A DNA stretch of 64,000 nucleotides from VSJD01 sp041653875 (GCA_041653875.1 JBAZEM010000001.1:1-64000), one strand, 5' to 3'. Numbered from the stretch's first letter, positions 1-8,138 are shown. Notes: generated from the letters alone by a model not told the origin. Made by a program: numbers and translations.

Positions 1-17
1 GATACAGATTGCAACAC

Positions 18-52
18 AAAAAAACGCCCGCGAGCAAAATACTCACGGGCGT
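18..52 (-). terminator. Rho-independent terminator for the polyferredoxin gene
   Basis: On the minus strand an 11-bp stem with one mismatch (arms 24-34 and 42-52, 7-nt loop) is followed by a run of seven T (read as A at 18-24). It lies about 135 bp beyond the stop of the minus-strand polyferredoxin gene, so it probably ends that transcript. Confidence 0.75.
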
Positions 53-116
53 CATTATGGCCCGCCGCCGGTCGCCCTACCTGCGGCCTCTGGCCTCGCT
101 ATCTCCCCACTGTCTG

Positions 117-208
117 AATCGCAGATTGCCCACAATTCATGAGGGTGGCGGCCGCAATTCGTTTGTTTTAATTCCGTAACCCGCAATCACAAATTGGCAA
201 TCCGCAAT
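117..208. repeat. Degenerate short-word repeat (ATTGCGGATT type)
   Basis: The stretch holds several imperfect copies of 7-8-nt words such as AATCGCAG, CCGCAATC, ACAAATTG and CAATCCGC. It overlaps the last codons of the polyferredoxin gene, whose C-terminus and stop codon are written in these words. The same word style recurs at 15779-15832, 53395-53450 and 59525-59575. Confidence 0.5.
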
Positions 209-1461
209 TCTTCCACGGGCGCCTGTTCATGGGTATGGACCACAATCGCGCGAATCGGCTCGGCGGGACAGCGGCTCTGGCAGGCCCCGCATCCCCGGCA
301 CAGGGCTTTATCCACTTCCGGACAATTGACGCCGTTATGTTCCACAATCCGAACGGCCTGGTAGGAACAGAATTCGTGGCACACCATGCAATACTGGGCA
401 TCGCGCCACGCCAGACAGCGACCGCGATCCACCCGGGCCGTGCCAATGGACAAAGCCCGCTTGGCTTCCAACGCCAAACGGCTGATGGCGCCCGTCGGAC
501 AGGCGCCGGTGCAGAGCCGGCACCATTCATTACAGTAGCGCCGGCTGAAATCCAGGCGCGGCGTAAGCCAGCTTCCGGGCCCGCCGGTTCCCAGATCGGG
601 TACGATAATGCCTTCCGGACAGGTGCGCATACAACTGCCGCACCGCGAGCAGAGACCCCATAACACAGGTTCGGCCACGGCGCCTGGCGGGCGGATTGGC
701 CCATCCGGTCCAAGGCAAAAGACGCCCTTCCGTTTCAATACCCATCCCAGAGCCGTGCCAAAGAGCAGGGCCAGGAATATACGCCGTCCCGCAATGCCTC
801 CGCCGGCCGGGGCCGAAAGGGAACCAGGGTGCATTGGAACGGCGCTCGTTGCCGGTTGAGGCGCCGGTTTCCGCGCGATCGCATGTCGGCAGAACTTGCC
901 TGTTATGCCCAACAGTGCCTGCAAGGCGCCCAAGGGACAGATCCGCTCGCACCAAAGACGCGGCCAGATCGCCGTAACCAGGCCAAGCACAATCAAACTC
1001 AAGGCCGGCAGTCCGTCCACCCATCTCCAGTCTGTGCCGCGCCAAACACTGAAAAAACCGTTAAACTGGACCAGCGGATCGAGATGCAAGAGCAACGGCA
1101 ACCCGGCCAAGGCGCTTCCCAGCATTACGAGGCACAAGCCCGAACCAAGCATCGGAACGCGCTGTATGGATAACGGGCGCCGCCGGAAGCGGGCAAACTT
1201 GCCGACCAAAATCAACAGGTATCCCGTTGGGCACAGATGATGGCAGAACCAGCGGCCGCGCGCCAGCGCCAACACCAACAACGGCAGACCGATTAACGCC
1301 GTCAAGCTTGCCGAGCGCGCCGCGCCCGCCGCGCAGATGGCGAGCAATGGACTGGCGGCCGGCCAGACGGCCGCACCCGCAAGCAATGGAAAAACTTGCG
1401 CGCTTACGATCGCGGCCAGCGTCACGACGCCGATGCGGAGAATCGTTCGTTGATGACGCAT
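187..1461 (-). CDS. Membrane polyferredoxin, NapH/MauN-like 4Fe-4S protein
   Basis: This 424-aa protein is probably an inner-membrane electron carrier linking a quinol or ferredoxin pool to a periplasmic partner. The first 240 residues contain about five hydrophobic segments interrupted by CHHLCP (near 70) and CERICPLG (near 170), the cysteine loops typical of NapH/MauN proteins. The C-terminal half carries four cysteine clusters: CSRCGSCMRTCP, CNEWCRLCTGACP, CMVCHEFC and CRGCGACQSRCP. ATG at 1461 is chosen; an in-frame TTG at 1467 is a possible alternative start and has better spacing from GAGGA. The C-terminus runs into short-word repeats. The gene lies downstream of the DUF362 gene on the same strand, and the two may form one redox unit. 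The electron partner is unknown. Confidence 0.8.
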   Translation of the reverse strand: MRHQRTILRIGVVTLAAIVSAQVFPLLAGAAVWPAASPLLAICAAGAARSASLTALIGLPLLVLALARGRWFCHHLCPTGYLLILVGKFARFRRRPLSIQRVPMLGSGLCLVMLGSALAGLPLLLHLDPLVQFNGFFSVWRGTDWRWVDGLPALSLIVLGLVTAIWPRLWCERICPLGALQALLGITGKFCRHAIARKPAPQPATSAVPMHPGSLSAPAGGGIAGRRIFLALLFGTALGWVLKRKGVFCLGPDGPIRPPGAVAEPVLWGLCSRCGSCMRTCPEGIIVPDLGTGGPGSWLTPRLDFSRRYCNEWCRLCTGACPTGAISRLALEAKRALSIGTARVDRGRCLAWRDAQYCMVCHEFCSYQAVRIVEHNGVNCPEVDKALCRGCGACQSRCPAEPIRAIVVHTHEQAPVEELRIANL

Positions 1462-1516
1462 ACGCAACTGCTATTAGGTCCTCAAACACCAGGAACCGCA
1501 AAGAAAAACAAGATAA

Positions 1517-1634
1517 CCACGAAACACACGGAACACACGAAATGGATGAAGATCAGATTCTGTTTTTCAATATAAGAAAATAGAATCTGTAATATTATTT
1601 TGCTGAACTTTCGTGTGTTTTGTGTGTTTCGTGG
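1517..1634. repeat. Nested inverted repeat between polyferredoxin and DUF362 genes
   Basis: Outer arms 1517-1542 and 1609-1634 are imperfect inverted copies built of ACGAAACAC-type words. An inner 8-bp palindrome (CAGATTCT at 1554-1561, AGAATCTG at 1582-1589) sits inside. As DNA or RNA it would fold into a long two-tier hairpin. It interrupts the gap between two co-directional genes and resembles a small non-autonomous palindromic element. Confidence 0.6.
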
Positions 1635-1658
1635 TGGAAAATCTTCGGGTTGCGGGCG

Positions 1659-2591
1659 TCAGCCCGCGTTAGATTGGTGTTCGGTAGAACAGGAACAATG
1701 AACTACGCGGACTTGTTTCAAATCCCCGCAGCCGATCCCCATCGCATGGGCCAGTTTAATATAAAGCACATCGAACGGTTGTTTGCCGAACAGCGTCGCC
1801 GCGTAAGCGTCCACCGCCACCGGATCCGTGCCGAAGACAAGTTGATTGGGGTAGGCCAGTGTGCCCGGTCCTTGGGGTCCCTTGGTGGTCATGATGCGCA
1901 GGGCATCCACAATAATCAGCGAGGGCTTGATGAAAGTGCTGAAATCCGCGATGCATTGGTGCAGGTTGTGCGCATGCCAATAGCCGCGGTCGGACACCGA
2001 ACCCATCCAGTTTTTCATGGAAAGCGTCAAGGTCGCGCCGCCGTGGCTCTTGGCCACCGGCATATTGATCAGGCAGGGCGCTTCCAGCACGTCCCGAACC
2101 ACGTCCGCCTCCTTGAGATTGACGCCCCGGGGGATGGCGACACGCTGAAACTGGCGGCGTTCCGGCGAATACATGCGCCCGCCCGCGCGCTCGACCGCCG
2201 CGCCGATGCCACTGCGTTCGAATGCGTCTTTGGCGGGGGAACAGCTGTTTTCAGGCGCCACGACAGCGGCGGCGCCGGAGCGCAAGCATTCCCTGATACA
2301 GCATTCGACCAGGGCCGGGCTGGTGTTGCCGCCCTGTTCGGGCAACGAGGCCCAGGCGGCGTTCGGCTTGAGCACCACGTTTTTACGCGGCTTCACAAAG
2401 CTTTTCCATCCGCCCATCCGGGCAATGCCCGCCGCGAGCATGCGGCCGGGATCGGAGCCGTGGACCACATAAATCGTGGAGGCGGGCTCGGCGCCGGATG
2501 CCGCCCACGTCATACGCGGCAGGCACACGCTGCCGACTGCCGTGGCGGCCAGCCCAGTCATAAATTGGCGCCGACTGATGCGAGCATTCAT
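1659..2591 (-). CDS. DUF362-family protein with Tat signal
   Basis: This 310-aa protein begins with a twin-arginine export signal (SRRQFMTGLAATAVGSV, residues 6-22) and an Ala-rich cleavage region, so it is predicted to be exported folded. The body matches the DUF362 family: a KPNAAW stretch near 70, an N(M)PVAKSHGGATLTLSMKN-like core near 180-195, and a D-A-L-R-I motif near 230. DUF362 proteins often travel with 4Fe-4S proteins and are thought to act in iron-sulfur or redox chemistry, but no reaction is established. Here it lies just upstream of a polyferredoxin on the same strand, which supports a redox role. No cysteine cluster is present in this version. Confidence 0.75.
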   Translation of the reverse strand: MNARISRRQFMTGLAATAVGSVCLPRMTWAASGAEPASTIYVVHGSDPGRMLAAGIARMGGWKSFVKPRKNVVLKPNAAWASLPEQGGNTSPALVECCIRECLRSGAAAVVAPENSCSPAKDAFERSGIGAAVERAGGRMYSPERRQFQRVAIPRGVNLKEADVVRDVLEAPCLINMPVAKSHGGATLTLSMKNWMGSVSDRGYWHAHNLHQCIADFSTFIKPSLIIVDALRIMTTKGPQGPGTLAYPNQLVFGTDPVAVDAYAATLFGKQPFDVLYIKLAHAMGIGCGDLKQVRVVHCSCSTEHQSNAG

Positions 2592-2692
2592 GGCAAGATC
2601 GTGCTTTCAATCGTTTTGCCCAGACCGCCATTAAGCATTGCATATTTTCGATCATACTGCAACAGCGCCGGATGTTCGCGTAAGCATCGAGT

Positions 2693-2830
2693 TAGGCGCC
2701 GCAGCGGGGCGACTTTTCATAACGCCCGGTGAGGGCACCGGGCCTACAGTATTGTAGGCCGGGTCCCCTGACCCGGCGGGTTTGGATTTCCTATACATCA
2801 AGTTAGGCCCCGCAACGGGCGACTTTTTCA
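2693..2830. repeat. Dispersed palindromic repeat, family C
   Basis: Contains back-to-back hairpins (CGCCCGGTGAGGGCACCGGGC; GGCCTACAGTATTGTAGGCC; CCGGGTCCCCTGACCCGG) flanked by copies of a GGGGCGACTTTTTCAT-type sequence. A nearly identical copy in the opposite orientation lies at 42540-42680. The gap 2592-3184 holds no gene, only stacked repeat families C, A and B plus two 30-nt units. Confidence 0.75.
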
Positions 2831-2924
2831 TGTAGAGCCGACTTTACGTCGGCTATCTTCGGCATAGGATAGCCGGTATTCCGCCGGAGGCGGATCCGCC
2901 TATGGCGGAAAAACCGGCTCTACA
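2831..2924. repeat. Dispersed palindromic repeat, family A (filled by a 30-nt unit)
   Basis: Outer arms TGTAGAGCCG and CGGCTCTACA enclose a GCCGACTTTACGTCGGC hairpin and an AGCCGGT/ACCGGCT hairpin. The loop of the second hairpin contains the 30-nt double hairpin at 2880-2909. The copy at 12519-12582 has the same flanks without the 30 nt. Confidence 0.8.
2880..2909. repeat. 30-nt double-hairpin unit, copy 1
   Basis: Two adjacent 15-nt hairpins, TCCGCC-GGA-GGCGGA then TCCGCC-TAT-GGCGGA, inserted in the apical loop of a family A hairpin between GGTAT and AAAACC. Comparison with the empty copy near 12567 shows a clean 30-nt gain with no target duplication. Confidence 0.85.
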
Positions 2925-2969
2925 TCAGATTGAATTTCCTTAGCATTTAATTGGGCCTTCGGCAACTTT

Positions 2970-3050
2970 GCCGTTCTATCGAACGGCCTCTACACCGGAC
3001 GGCCTGTCTGAACTCGGCCAGGGGTGTGGTTGCGGTTCGTTAGAACCGCT
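2970..3050. repeat. Dispersed palindromic repeat, family B
   Basis: Starts with GCCGTTCTATCGAACGGC (perfect hairpin), passes through a TACACC/GGTGT stem and ends with GCGGTTCG...AGAACCGC. Related copies are at 19970-20029 and 38679-38759, each between co-oriented genes. Confidence 0.75.
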
Positions 3051-3058
3051 ATGTTTTG

Positions 3059-3088
3059 TCCGCCGGTGGCGGATCCGCCAATGGCGGA
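3059..3088. repeat. 30-nt double-hairpin unit, copy 2
   Basis: TCCGCC-GGT-GGCGGA followed by TCCGCC-AAT-GGCGGA, immediately 3' of the family B repeat. The equivalent position after the family B copy at 38679-38759 (near 38766) lacks the unit, giving another filled/empty pair. Confidence 0.8.
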
Positions 3089-3184
3089 AAATTCCTGAAC
3101 AAATTTTTCTGGACACTACTGTTATTTCGTGCAAAGCTTTTGCCGATTTGCCGACTGTGGCATCGATTAAACCCCAGGCTCGCG

Positions 3185-3403
3185 ATGAAAACCAACGTGC
3201 GTGTATCCATTGACCGGGAGCGGTGCAAAGGCTGTGAACTGTGTATTCCCGTATGTCCCCGGCATCTGCTGAGCATGACGGCCGCCCTGAACCGCAAGGG
3301 GTATCATGTTTCGGAAACCGCGCGCGCCGAGGAATGCATTGGCTGTCTGAAATGCGCCCGAATGTGTCCCGAGGCCGCTATTGAAATACTGGCCATCCCA
3401 TGA
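3185..3403 (+). CDS. Ferredoxin-like delta subunit of 2-oxoacid:ferredoxin oxidoreductase
   Basis: A 72-aa 2x[4Fe-4S] ferredoxin with clusters CKGCELCIPVCP (residues about 14-25) and CIGCLKCARMCP (about 48-59), the length and pattern of KorD/VorD subunits. It would pass electrons from the TPP-bearing core of the complex to free ferredoxin. ATG at 3185 is chosen; the reading frame stays open upstream but through repeat DNA. The stop overlaps the start of the alpha-subunit gene (ATGA), indicating translational coupling in the operon 3185-5916. Confidence 0.85.
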   Translation: MKTNVRVSIDRERCKGCELCIPVCPRHLLSMTAALNRKGYHVSETARAEECIGCLKCARMCPEAAIEILAIP

Positions 3404-4503
3404 AAAAGCCGGACACTGCCTTTTCATCCCGTGTGCTCATGATGGGCAACGAAGCCGCCGCCGAGGCCGCCATCCGCGCCGGATGCCGGTGCTATTTCGG
3501 CTATCCCATCACCCCGCAAAACGAGTTGACGGCCTATATGGCCAAGCACATGCCGGAACGCGGACGCGTGTTCATCCAGGCCGAAAGCGAATTGGCCGCC
3601 ATCAGCATGGTGTTTGGGGCTTCCGTGGCCGGGGCGCGGGCCATGACCAGTTCGTCCTCGCCGGGCATCAGCTTGAAGCAAGAGGGCATTTCCTACCTGG
3701 CCGGCGCCCAATTGCCCGCCGTGATTATCAACGTCCAGCGCGGCGGACCGGGCTTAGGCAGTATCGATCCCTCGCAGGGGGACTATTTCCAGGCCACCAA
3801 GGGCGGCGGTCACGGCGATTATCATATCATCGTGCTCGCGCCGGCTTCCGTCCAGGAAATGCACGATATGACCCTGCAGGCCTTCCGTCTGGCCGACCAT
3901 TACCGTATCCCGGTCATGATCCTGGCTGACGGGCGTGTCGGTCAGATGATGGAACCAATTCGACTGCACGAAGATCCGCCATCGCCGGCCCCGCCCAAGC
4001 CGTGGGCTTTGACCGGCGCCAAGGGGCGGCCCGCCCAATACATTCGTTCTCTTTTCGTGGAGGAAGGGGCGTTGGAAAAACATAATTATGAACTGCAGGC
4101 CTGTTACCGCCAAATCGCCGCGGCCGAAACGAAAGCGGAAGAAACGGAGACCGGGGATTGCGAATGGCTGATCGCCGCCTGGGGCACCTGTGCACGGATC
4201 GGCAAGGGCGTGGTTCGGAAAGCGCGCGCCCAGGGCATCAAGGCCGGCTTGGCGCGGCCCATTACGCTGTGGCCGTTCCCATACGAGCGCCTGGCCCATT
4301 TGGCAAAGCGGGTTAAAGGATTGCTGGTCGTGGAAATGAACTGCGGCCAGATGCTCGAGGACGTGCGGCTGGCGGTGAACGGCGCGGCGCCGGTCCATTT
4401 CAGCGGTTATCCCGGCGGCCGGATACCGACCGAAACCGATGTCTTGAACGCCTTGACTGCGCTGGTCCACGCAGGAAACAAAAAACTCGAAGCCATGCGT
4501 TAG
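3400..4503 (+). CDS. vorB: 2-oxoacid:ferredoxin oxidoreductase alpha subunit, VorB-like
   Basis: This 367-aa subunit belongs to the pyruvate/2-ketoisovalerate/2-oxoglutarate:ferredoxin oxidoreductase family, which oxidatively decarboxylates 2-oxoacids to acyl-CoA and reduces ferredoxin. Seen: the GYPITPQNELTAY motif of domain I near residue 45, AESELAAISM near 67, the NVQRGGPGLGS-type segment near 112 and a domain II stretch near 245-345. The best family match from memory is VorB (branched-chain 2-oxoacids), but KorA cannot be excluded, so substrate is uncertain. It is the second gene of a delta-alpha-beta-gamma operon. A repeat block separates it from the beta gene. Confidence 0.85.
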   Translation: MKKPDTAFSSRVLMMGNEAAAEAAIRAGCRCYFGYPITPQNELTAYMAKHMPERGRVFIQAESELAAISMVFGASVAGARAMTSSSSPGISLKQEGISYLAGAQLPAVIINVQRGGPGLGSIDPSQGDYFQATKGGGHGDYHIIVLAPASVQEMHDMTLQAFRLADHYRIPVMILADGRVGQMMEPIRLHEDPPSPAPPKPWALTGAKGRPAQYIRSLFVEEGALEKHNYELQACYRQIAAAETKAEETETGDCEWLIAAWGTCARIGKGVVRKARAQGIKAGLARPITLWPFPYERLAHLAKRVKGLLVVEMNCGQMLEDVRLAVNGAAPVHFSGYPGGRIPTETDVLNALTALVHAGNKKLEAMR

Positions 4504-4628
4504 GCTTCGCCACGGGCGATTATTTCATGTAGCCGCGGCGGCTTGCCTCGGCGAAGCTCTTAGCGAAGCCTGGGTGACGCCGTGGTTCGGCAGGAGCATT
4601 CACGCCTTCATGGGCGCGGCTACAAAAG
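4504..4628. repeat. Palindromic repeat inside the Vor/Kor operon (family D)
   Basis: Ends ATGTAGCCGCGGC and GCGCGGCTACAAAAG form an outer inverted repeat, with GGCTTCGC/GCGAAGCC palindromes inside. It fills the whole 137-bp gap between alpha and beta genes that are otherwise in a tight operon. A relative lies at 20080-20190. Confidence 0.7.
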
Positions 4629-4640
4629 ATTAATTTTGTC

Positions 4641-5402
4641 ATGAAAACACCCACGCATTGTTACCACCGCCCGGCTGCGTTGACGGACGCCGCCATGCAC
4701 TACTGCGCCGGTTGCGGACACAGTATCGTTCACAAACTGCTGGCCGAAGTGCTGGATGAGCTGGATATCCGGGAGCGCACAATCGGCGTAGCTCCGGTAG
4801 GGTGCGCCGTGTTCGCTTATTATTACCTTAAATGCGACATATCGGAGGCGGCGCATGGCCGAACTCCCGCGGTTGCCACGGGGATCAAACGCGCCCTGCC
4901 GGACCGCATCGTATTCAGTTACCAGGGCGACGGCGACCTGGCCGCCATCGGCATGACCGAAACCATCCACACCGCCAATCGCGGCGAGCCGATCACCGTC
5001 GTCTTTATCAACAACACCGTTTACGGCATGACCGGCGGTCAGATGGCGCCCACTACGCTGGTGGGCCAACAAACCGCCACTTCGCCGGCCGGACGCCATG
5101 CGGCCACCATGGGATGCCCGATTCGCATGTGCGAATTGCTGAACACGCTGGATCAGCCCTATTATATCGAGCGGGTCGCGCTTGACAGCTATGCCGGTGT
5201 TCTCGCCGCCAAAAAGGCGCTGTTAACCGCCTTCCAATCCCAGGTGGCCGGCAAAGGCTACAGCTTTGTGGAGGTCCTTTCGCCTTGCCCGACCTATTTG
5301 CGACTCTCGCCGCAGAAATCCATGGAATTTGTCGGTCGGGAAATAGCGGCGCAATTTCCCGCGCGGATTTTCAGGAAGGAAGGAGTGCCCGTCAATGCAT
5401 GA
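4641..5402 (+). CDS. 2-oxoacid:ferredoxin oxidoreductase beta subunit (TPP-binding)
   Basis: This 253-aa subunit carries the catalytic thiamine diphosphate. The N-terminal HYCAGCGHS motif (residues 15-23) supplies iron-sulfur ligands, and the GDGDLAAIG...NN stretch (about 95-125) is the TPP/Mg-binding motif. Length and motifs fit KorB/VorA-type beta subunits. No clear Shine-Dalgarno precedes ATG 4641; the leader is the end of a palindromic repeat, so translation initiation may have been altered by that insertion. The 3' end overlaps the gamma gene by 8 bp. Confidence 0.88.
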   Translation: MKTPTHCYHRPAALTDAAMHYCAGCGHSIVHKLLAEVLDELDIRERTIGVAPVGCAVFAYYYLKCDISEAAHGRTPAVATGIKRALPDRIVFSYQGDGDLAAIGMTETIHTANRGEPITVVFINNTVYGMTGGQMAPTTLVGQQTATSPAGRHAATMGCPIRMCELLNTLDQPYYIERVALDSYAGVLAAKKALLTAFQSQVAGKGYSFVEVLSPCPTYLRLSPQKSMEFVGREIAAQFPARIFRKEGVPVNA

Positions 5403-5916
5403 GCGGATTCTCATCGCCGGATCCGGCGGACAGGGGGTCGTCTCGCTGGGCAAACTGTTGGCCCGCCTGGCCGCCGAAACCATCCGGCACGTCACGTTCT
5501 TTCCCGCCTACGGCGCCGAAGTCCGCGGCGGCACATCCAATTGCCAGGTGATTCTTTCCGCAAATGAAATTGCGGCGCCCATCGCGGAAGCGTTCGATTC
5601 CATCATTGTCATGAACCAGCAAAGCGCCGACCACTTCATGTCCGCGCTCGACAAGAACGGGGTGGCCATCGTCAATCGGTCCCTCTGCAAGATCCCAGCC
5701 GATGCCCGCCACATACTGGTGCCGGCCACGGAAATCGCCGATAGCCTGGGGAGCGCCAAGGCGGCAAACTTCGTCATGCTGGGCGCATGGCTGGCCCGCA
5801 AGCCCCTGATTCCGGCCCGCGCCGTCGAAAACGCAATGGCCGCCCATTTTCCCGACGCGCCGGCGGCCCTCATCGATATTAACATCCAGGCCTTCCGCGC
5901 CGGTCTCGACAAATAA
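5395..5916 (+). CDS. 2-oxoacid:ferredoxin oxidoreductase gamma subunit
   Basis: A 173-aa gamma subunit of the KorC/VorC type. It begins ERILIAGSGGQGVVSLGKLLA, the Gly-rich nucleotide-fold start of the family, and has the AEVRGGTSNCQVI signature near residue 42. It completes the four-subunit complex encoded from 3185. A strong GGAAGGAG ribosome-binding site lies 9-10 bp before the ATG inside the end of the beta gene, so both overlap and reinitiation are likely. Last gene of the operon; it converges on the next minus-strand gene. Confidence 0.88.
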   Translation: MHERILIAGSGGQGVVSLGKLLARLAAETIRHVTFFPAYGAEVRGGTSNCQVILSANEIAAPIAEAFDSIIVMNQQSADHFMSALDKNGVAIVNRSLCKIPADARHILVPATEIADSLGSAKAANFVMLGAWLARKPLIPARAVENAMAAHFPDAPAALIDINIQAFRAGLDK

Positions 5917-5962
5917 AGACGCCTCCCGCGCCGACCGGGGAGCTGCGCGGGGCAAGCAGCGG

Positions 5963-7990
5963 CTACTTGCCGGCGATTTTCTTGCGCAATTTCTCGATCA
6001 GGGCGGAGGAGGGATCGATGTTTTTGATAAGCACCAGCATGCGGGTTGCCTGCGGGTTGTTCTTGTTTTTCAGGTAGATTTCCCCGGCTTGGTACGCATA
6101 ATCGCAGGCTTCATCGCGATCCCCCTTTTTGAAATAGCACAGCGCGACGTTGTAGTAGGCGCCGGCCAACGCGCTATCCAAGCTGATGGTTTTCCTGAAT
6201 TCCGCAATGGCGCCGTCGATATCGCCCGCATCCCATTTCTGGATTCCCATCATATAATGCCGGTTGGCCTCGGACCCGGCCGGGATAAACACACGGGCGG
6301 CCTTGGTTTTATCCTCGGTTTGCGCCGACTCGGCGACGCCGGTTTCCTGTTCGCCCCTGGCCTGGGCCAGAATCTTTTTTTCCGTCGCGGCCACGTTTTC
6401 CGGTCCGCTGCGCTCTTGTTCGCTTTCGACTGCCGGCTTTTCCGCCGTCTGCGACTGGCGCTCCAGATCCCTGGACAACGCGGTATTCTTTTTTGAAATG
6501 GTCTGCAACCGGTCTTTCAAATCGTCGATTTGCGCGGCTTGTCCTTTTTCCTGTTCCGTCATTTTGGCCATGCGTCGATCCGCCTGTTCGCGCAATGCCC
6601 GCTCCTGTTTAAGATCGGCCTGCGCCTGCGCCACGGCTTTCACTTGATCCTGTTTGGCCGCGTATTGCTGTTCCATGTCGGCCAGCCGGCTTTTCAACGC
6701 GTTACGCTCTTTGTCCGCGGCCGCCAACGCCTGGGCTTTCTTTTCCGCTTTGGCCTCCGCTTCCTTCCGGGCTTCTTGCGCTTTGCTCAATTCCGCTTGG
6801 ATGTCCTTCAGCGCCTTGGTCTGTTCCGCCTGCTGGTCCAGCAGATTCTCCATGTCCTTGATCTTGCGCTGCAAGTCCGCGGTTTCCTGCCGGGCTGTTT
6901 TCTGCGATTCGACCGTGTCGATCAGTTTCGCCTCGGCCTCGGTTTGGGCTCTTTTTGTTTGCGTCAGACTTGCCCGCGTCTGTTCCAAGGCCTTTTGCCG
7001 GACGGCCCCTTCCGCAACCTGTTTTTCCAATCCCGCGATACGGGCCTGCAGAATTGTTTTTTCTTTCTCCGCGGCGCCTATCGCCGTCTTGCTTTTTTCC
7101 AACTGCGCCATGGCGGCCGCGCGCGCCTGGTTGCCTTTCTCCAGGTCGGCTTGCACTTGCTCGATCGCACTGGCTTGTTCGGCCTGGATGGCGATGTTTG
7201 TCTGCAAGGCTGCGAGTTGGGCGTTCAAGCCGGCCACGACCTGTTCGGCCTCGGCGCGGGCGGCCGCGACGCGTCGGACTTCGCGGTCCCATTCGGCGTT
7301 TGTCTTGCGGACCTCCGCCAATTCCGCCTGGAGCCGGGCCTGGACCTGCGCCTGTTTTTTCAGGTCCCGGGCGCGTTTTTCGCCTTCGACTAATAATTGT
7401 TTTTCCCTGTCGATTTCAGACTGCAAGGACTCAATTTGCTTCGCCTGTTCCCGGGCCGTTGCGGCCTTTTGTGAAACCTCTTCCAGCCCGGCCTTGAGCG
7501 CCGCCATATTCTGTTCGGCCGCCGCGCGCGCCGTTTGTGCGCGCTGGGCCCCGGCCTCCGCTTCCACGCGCCGCCGGCTGAGTCGGGCCAGCGTTTCCTG
7601 AAGTTCGATAACGGCTTTCTTCCGGCTCTTGAGCGCGGTCAATTCCTTTTCCGCGGCGGCCATGTAGGATTTCAGGTCGGATATATTCTGCTCGGCCGCT
7701 TTAGCGGCTTCCTGGCCGGCTTTTATGGCGGCTTCGGCTTGCCCCTTTCGTCCGGCTTCCTTTTCCAGGGCCGCTTGCAGGTCGGCTGCGACCTTAAGGT
7801 TGGCGTGCAGGTCGTTGAGCGCCGTCTCCACAGCCTGGGCTTTGGCGTTTAAGACCGCGCCAATTTCCGCCTGGCCGGGCTGGGCCGCGGCCGAGGGCTG
7901 ATCGCCGGCAACGGCCATTGTGCTGATAACAAGACCCACCAGACCGCCGGCGCTAATTTTTGTAATTCTGAAAAACAGATCGTGTTTCAT
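5963..7990 (-). CDS. Exported coiled-coil protein with C-terminal TPR
   Basis: A 675-aa protein with an N-terminal signal-like hydrophobic segment (residues about 6-28, ending AVAG). Residues about 45-540 are Ala/Glu/Gln/Lys-rich heptads with repeated 'LE.Q...A.LK..R' blocks and form a very long coiled coil. A charged linker follows. Residues about 585-670 hold tetratricopeptide-like helices (HYMMGIQKWDAGDIDGAIAEF, then AYYNVALCYFKKGD). ATG 7990 is preferred: AGGA is 6 nt upstream, whereas the longer frame to 8041 reads short-word repeat DNA. A periplasmic scaffold or envelope organiser is plausible, but no specific function is recognised. Confidence 0.7.
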   Translation of the reverse strand: MKHDLFFRITKISAGGLVGLVISTMAVAGDQPSAAAQPGQAEIGAVLNAKAQAVETALNDLHANLKVAADLQAALEKEAGRKGQAEAAIKAGQEAAKAAEQNISDLKSYMAAAEKELTALKSRKKAVIELQETLARLSRRRVEAEAGAQRAQTARAAAEQNMAALKAGLEEVSQKAATAREQAKQIESLQSEIDREKQLLVEGEKRARDLKKQAQVQARLQAELAEVRKTNAEWDREVRRVAAARAEAEQVVAGLNAQLAALQTNIAIQAEQASAIEQVQADLEKGNQARAAAMAQLEKSKTAIGAAEKEKTILQARIAGLEKQVAEGAVRQKALEQTRASLTQTKRAQTEAEAKLIDTVESQKTARQETADLQRKIKDMENLLDQQAEQTKALKDIQAELSKAQEARKEAEAKAEKKAQALAAADKERNALKSRLADMEQQYAAKQDQVKAVAQAQADLKQERALREQADRRMAKMTEQEKGQAAQIDDLKDRLQTISKKNTALSRDLERQSQTAEKPAVESEQERSGPENVAATEKKILAQARGEQETGVAESAQTEDKTKAARVFIPAGSEANRHYMMGIQKWDAGDIDGAIAEFRKTISLDSALAGAYYNVALCYFKKGDRDEACDYAYQAGEIYLKNKNNPQATRMLVLIKNIDPSSALIEKLRKKIAGK

Positions 7991-8064
7991 ATGCATTCCT
8001 GTTTTTTGGCCCACCATTCGCAAGCCGCAGTCACAAATCATAAATCGGCAATTTAAGAGGCGGG

Positions 8065-8138
8065 CACCCCCGGCAGGACTTGAACCTGCGACCGTCGGAT
8101 TAGAAATCCGATGCTCTATCCAGCTGAGCTACGGGGGT
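8065..8138 (-). tRNA. tRNA-Arg (anticodon TCT)
   Basis: A 74-nt cloverleaf on the minus strand. The acceptor ACCCCCG pairs with CGGGGGT, the D arm reads GCTCAGCTGGATAGAGC, the anticodon arm CGGA-TTTCTAA-TCCG gives TCT, and the T arm contains GGTTCGAATCC. No CCA is encoded. Confidence 0.95.

Noticed and set aside
1620..2732. 370-codon plus-strand frame opposite the DUF362 gene
   Set aside because: The minus strand encodes a clear Tat-signal DUF362 protein; the plus frame is His/Arg-rich with no recognisable domain.
6089..7601. Several long plus-strand reading frames opposite the coiled-coil gene
   Set aside because: They are antisense shadows of a low-complexity Ala/Glu/Lys gene; composition is Phe/Leu/Cys-rich and no motif or ribosome-binding site supports them.
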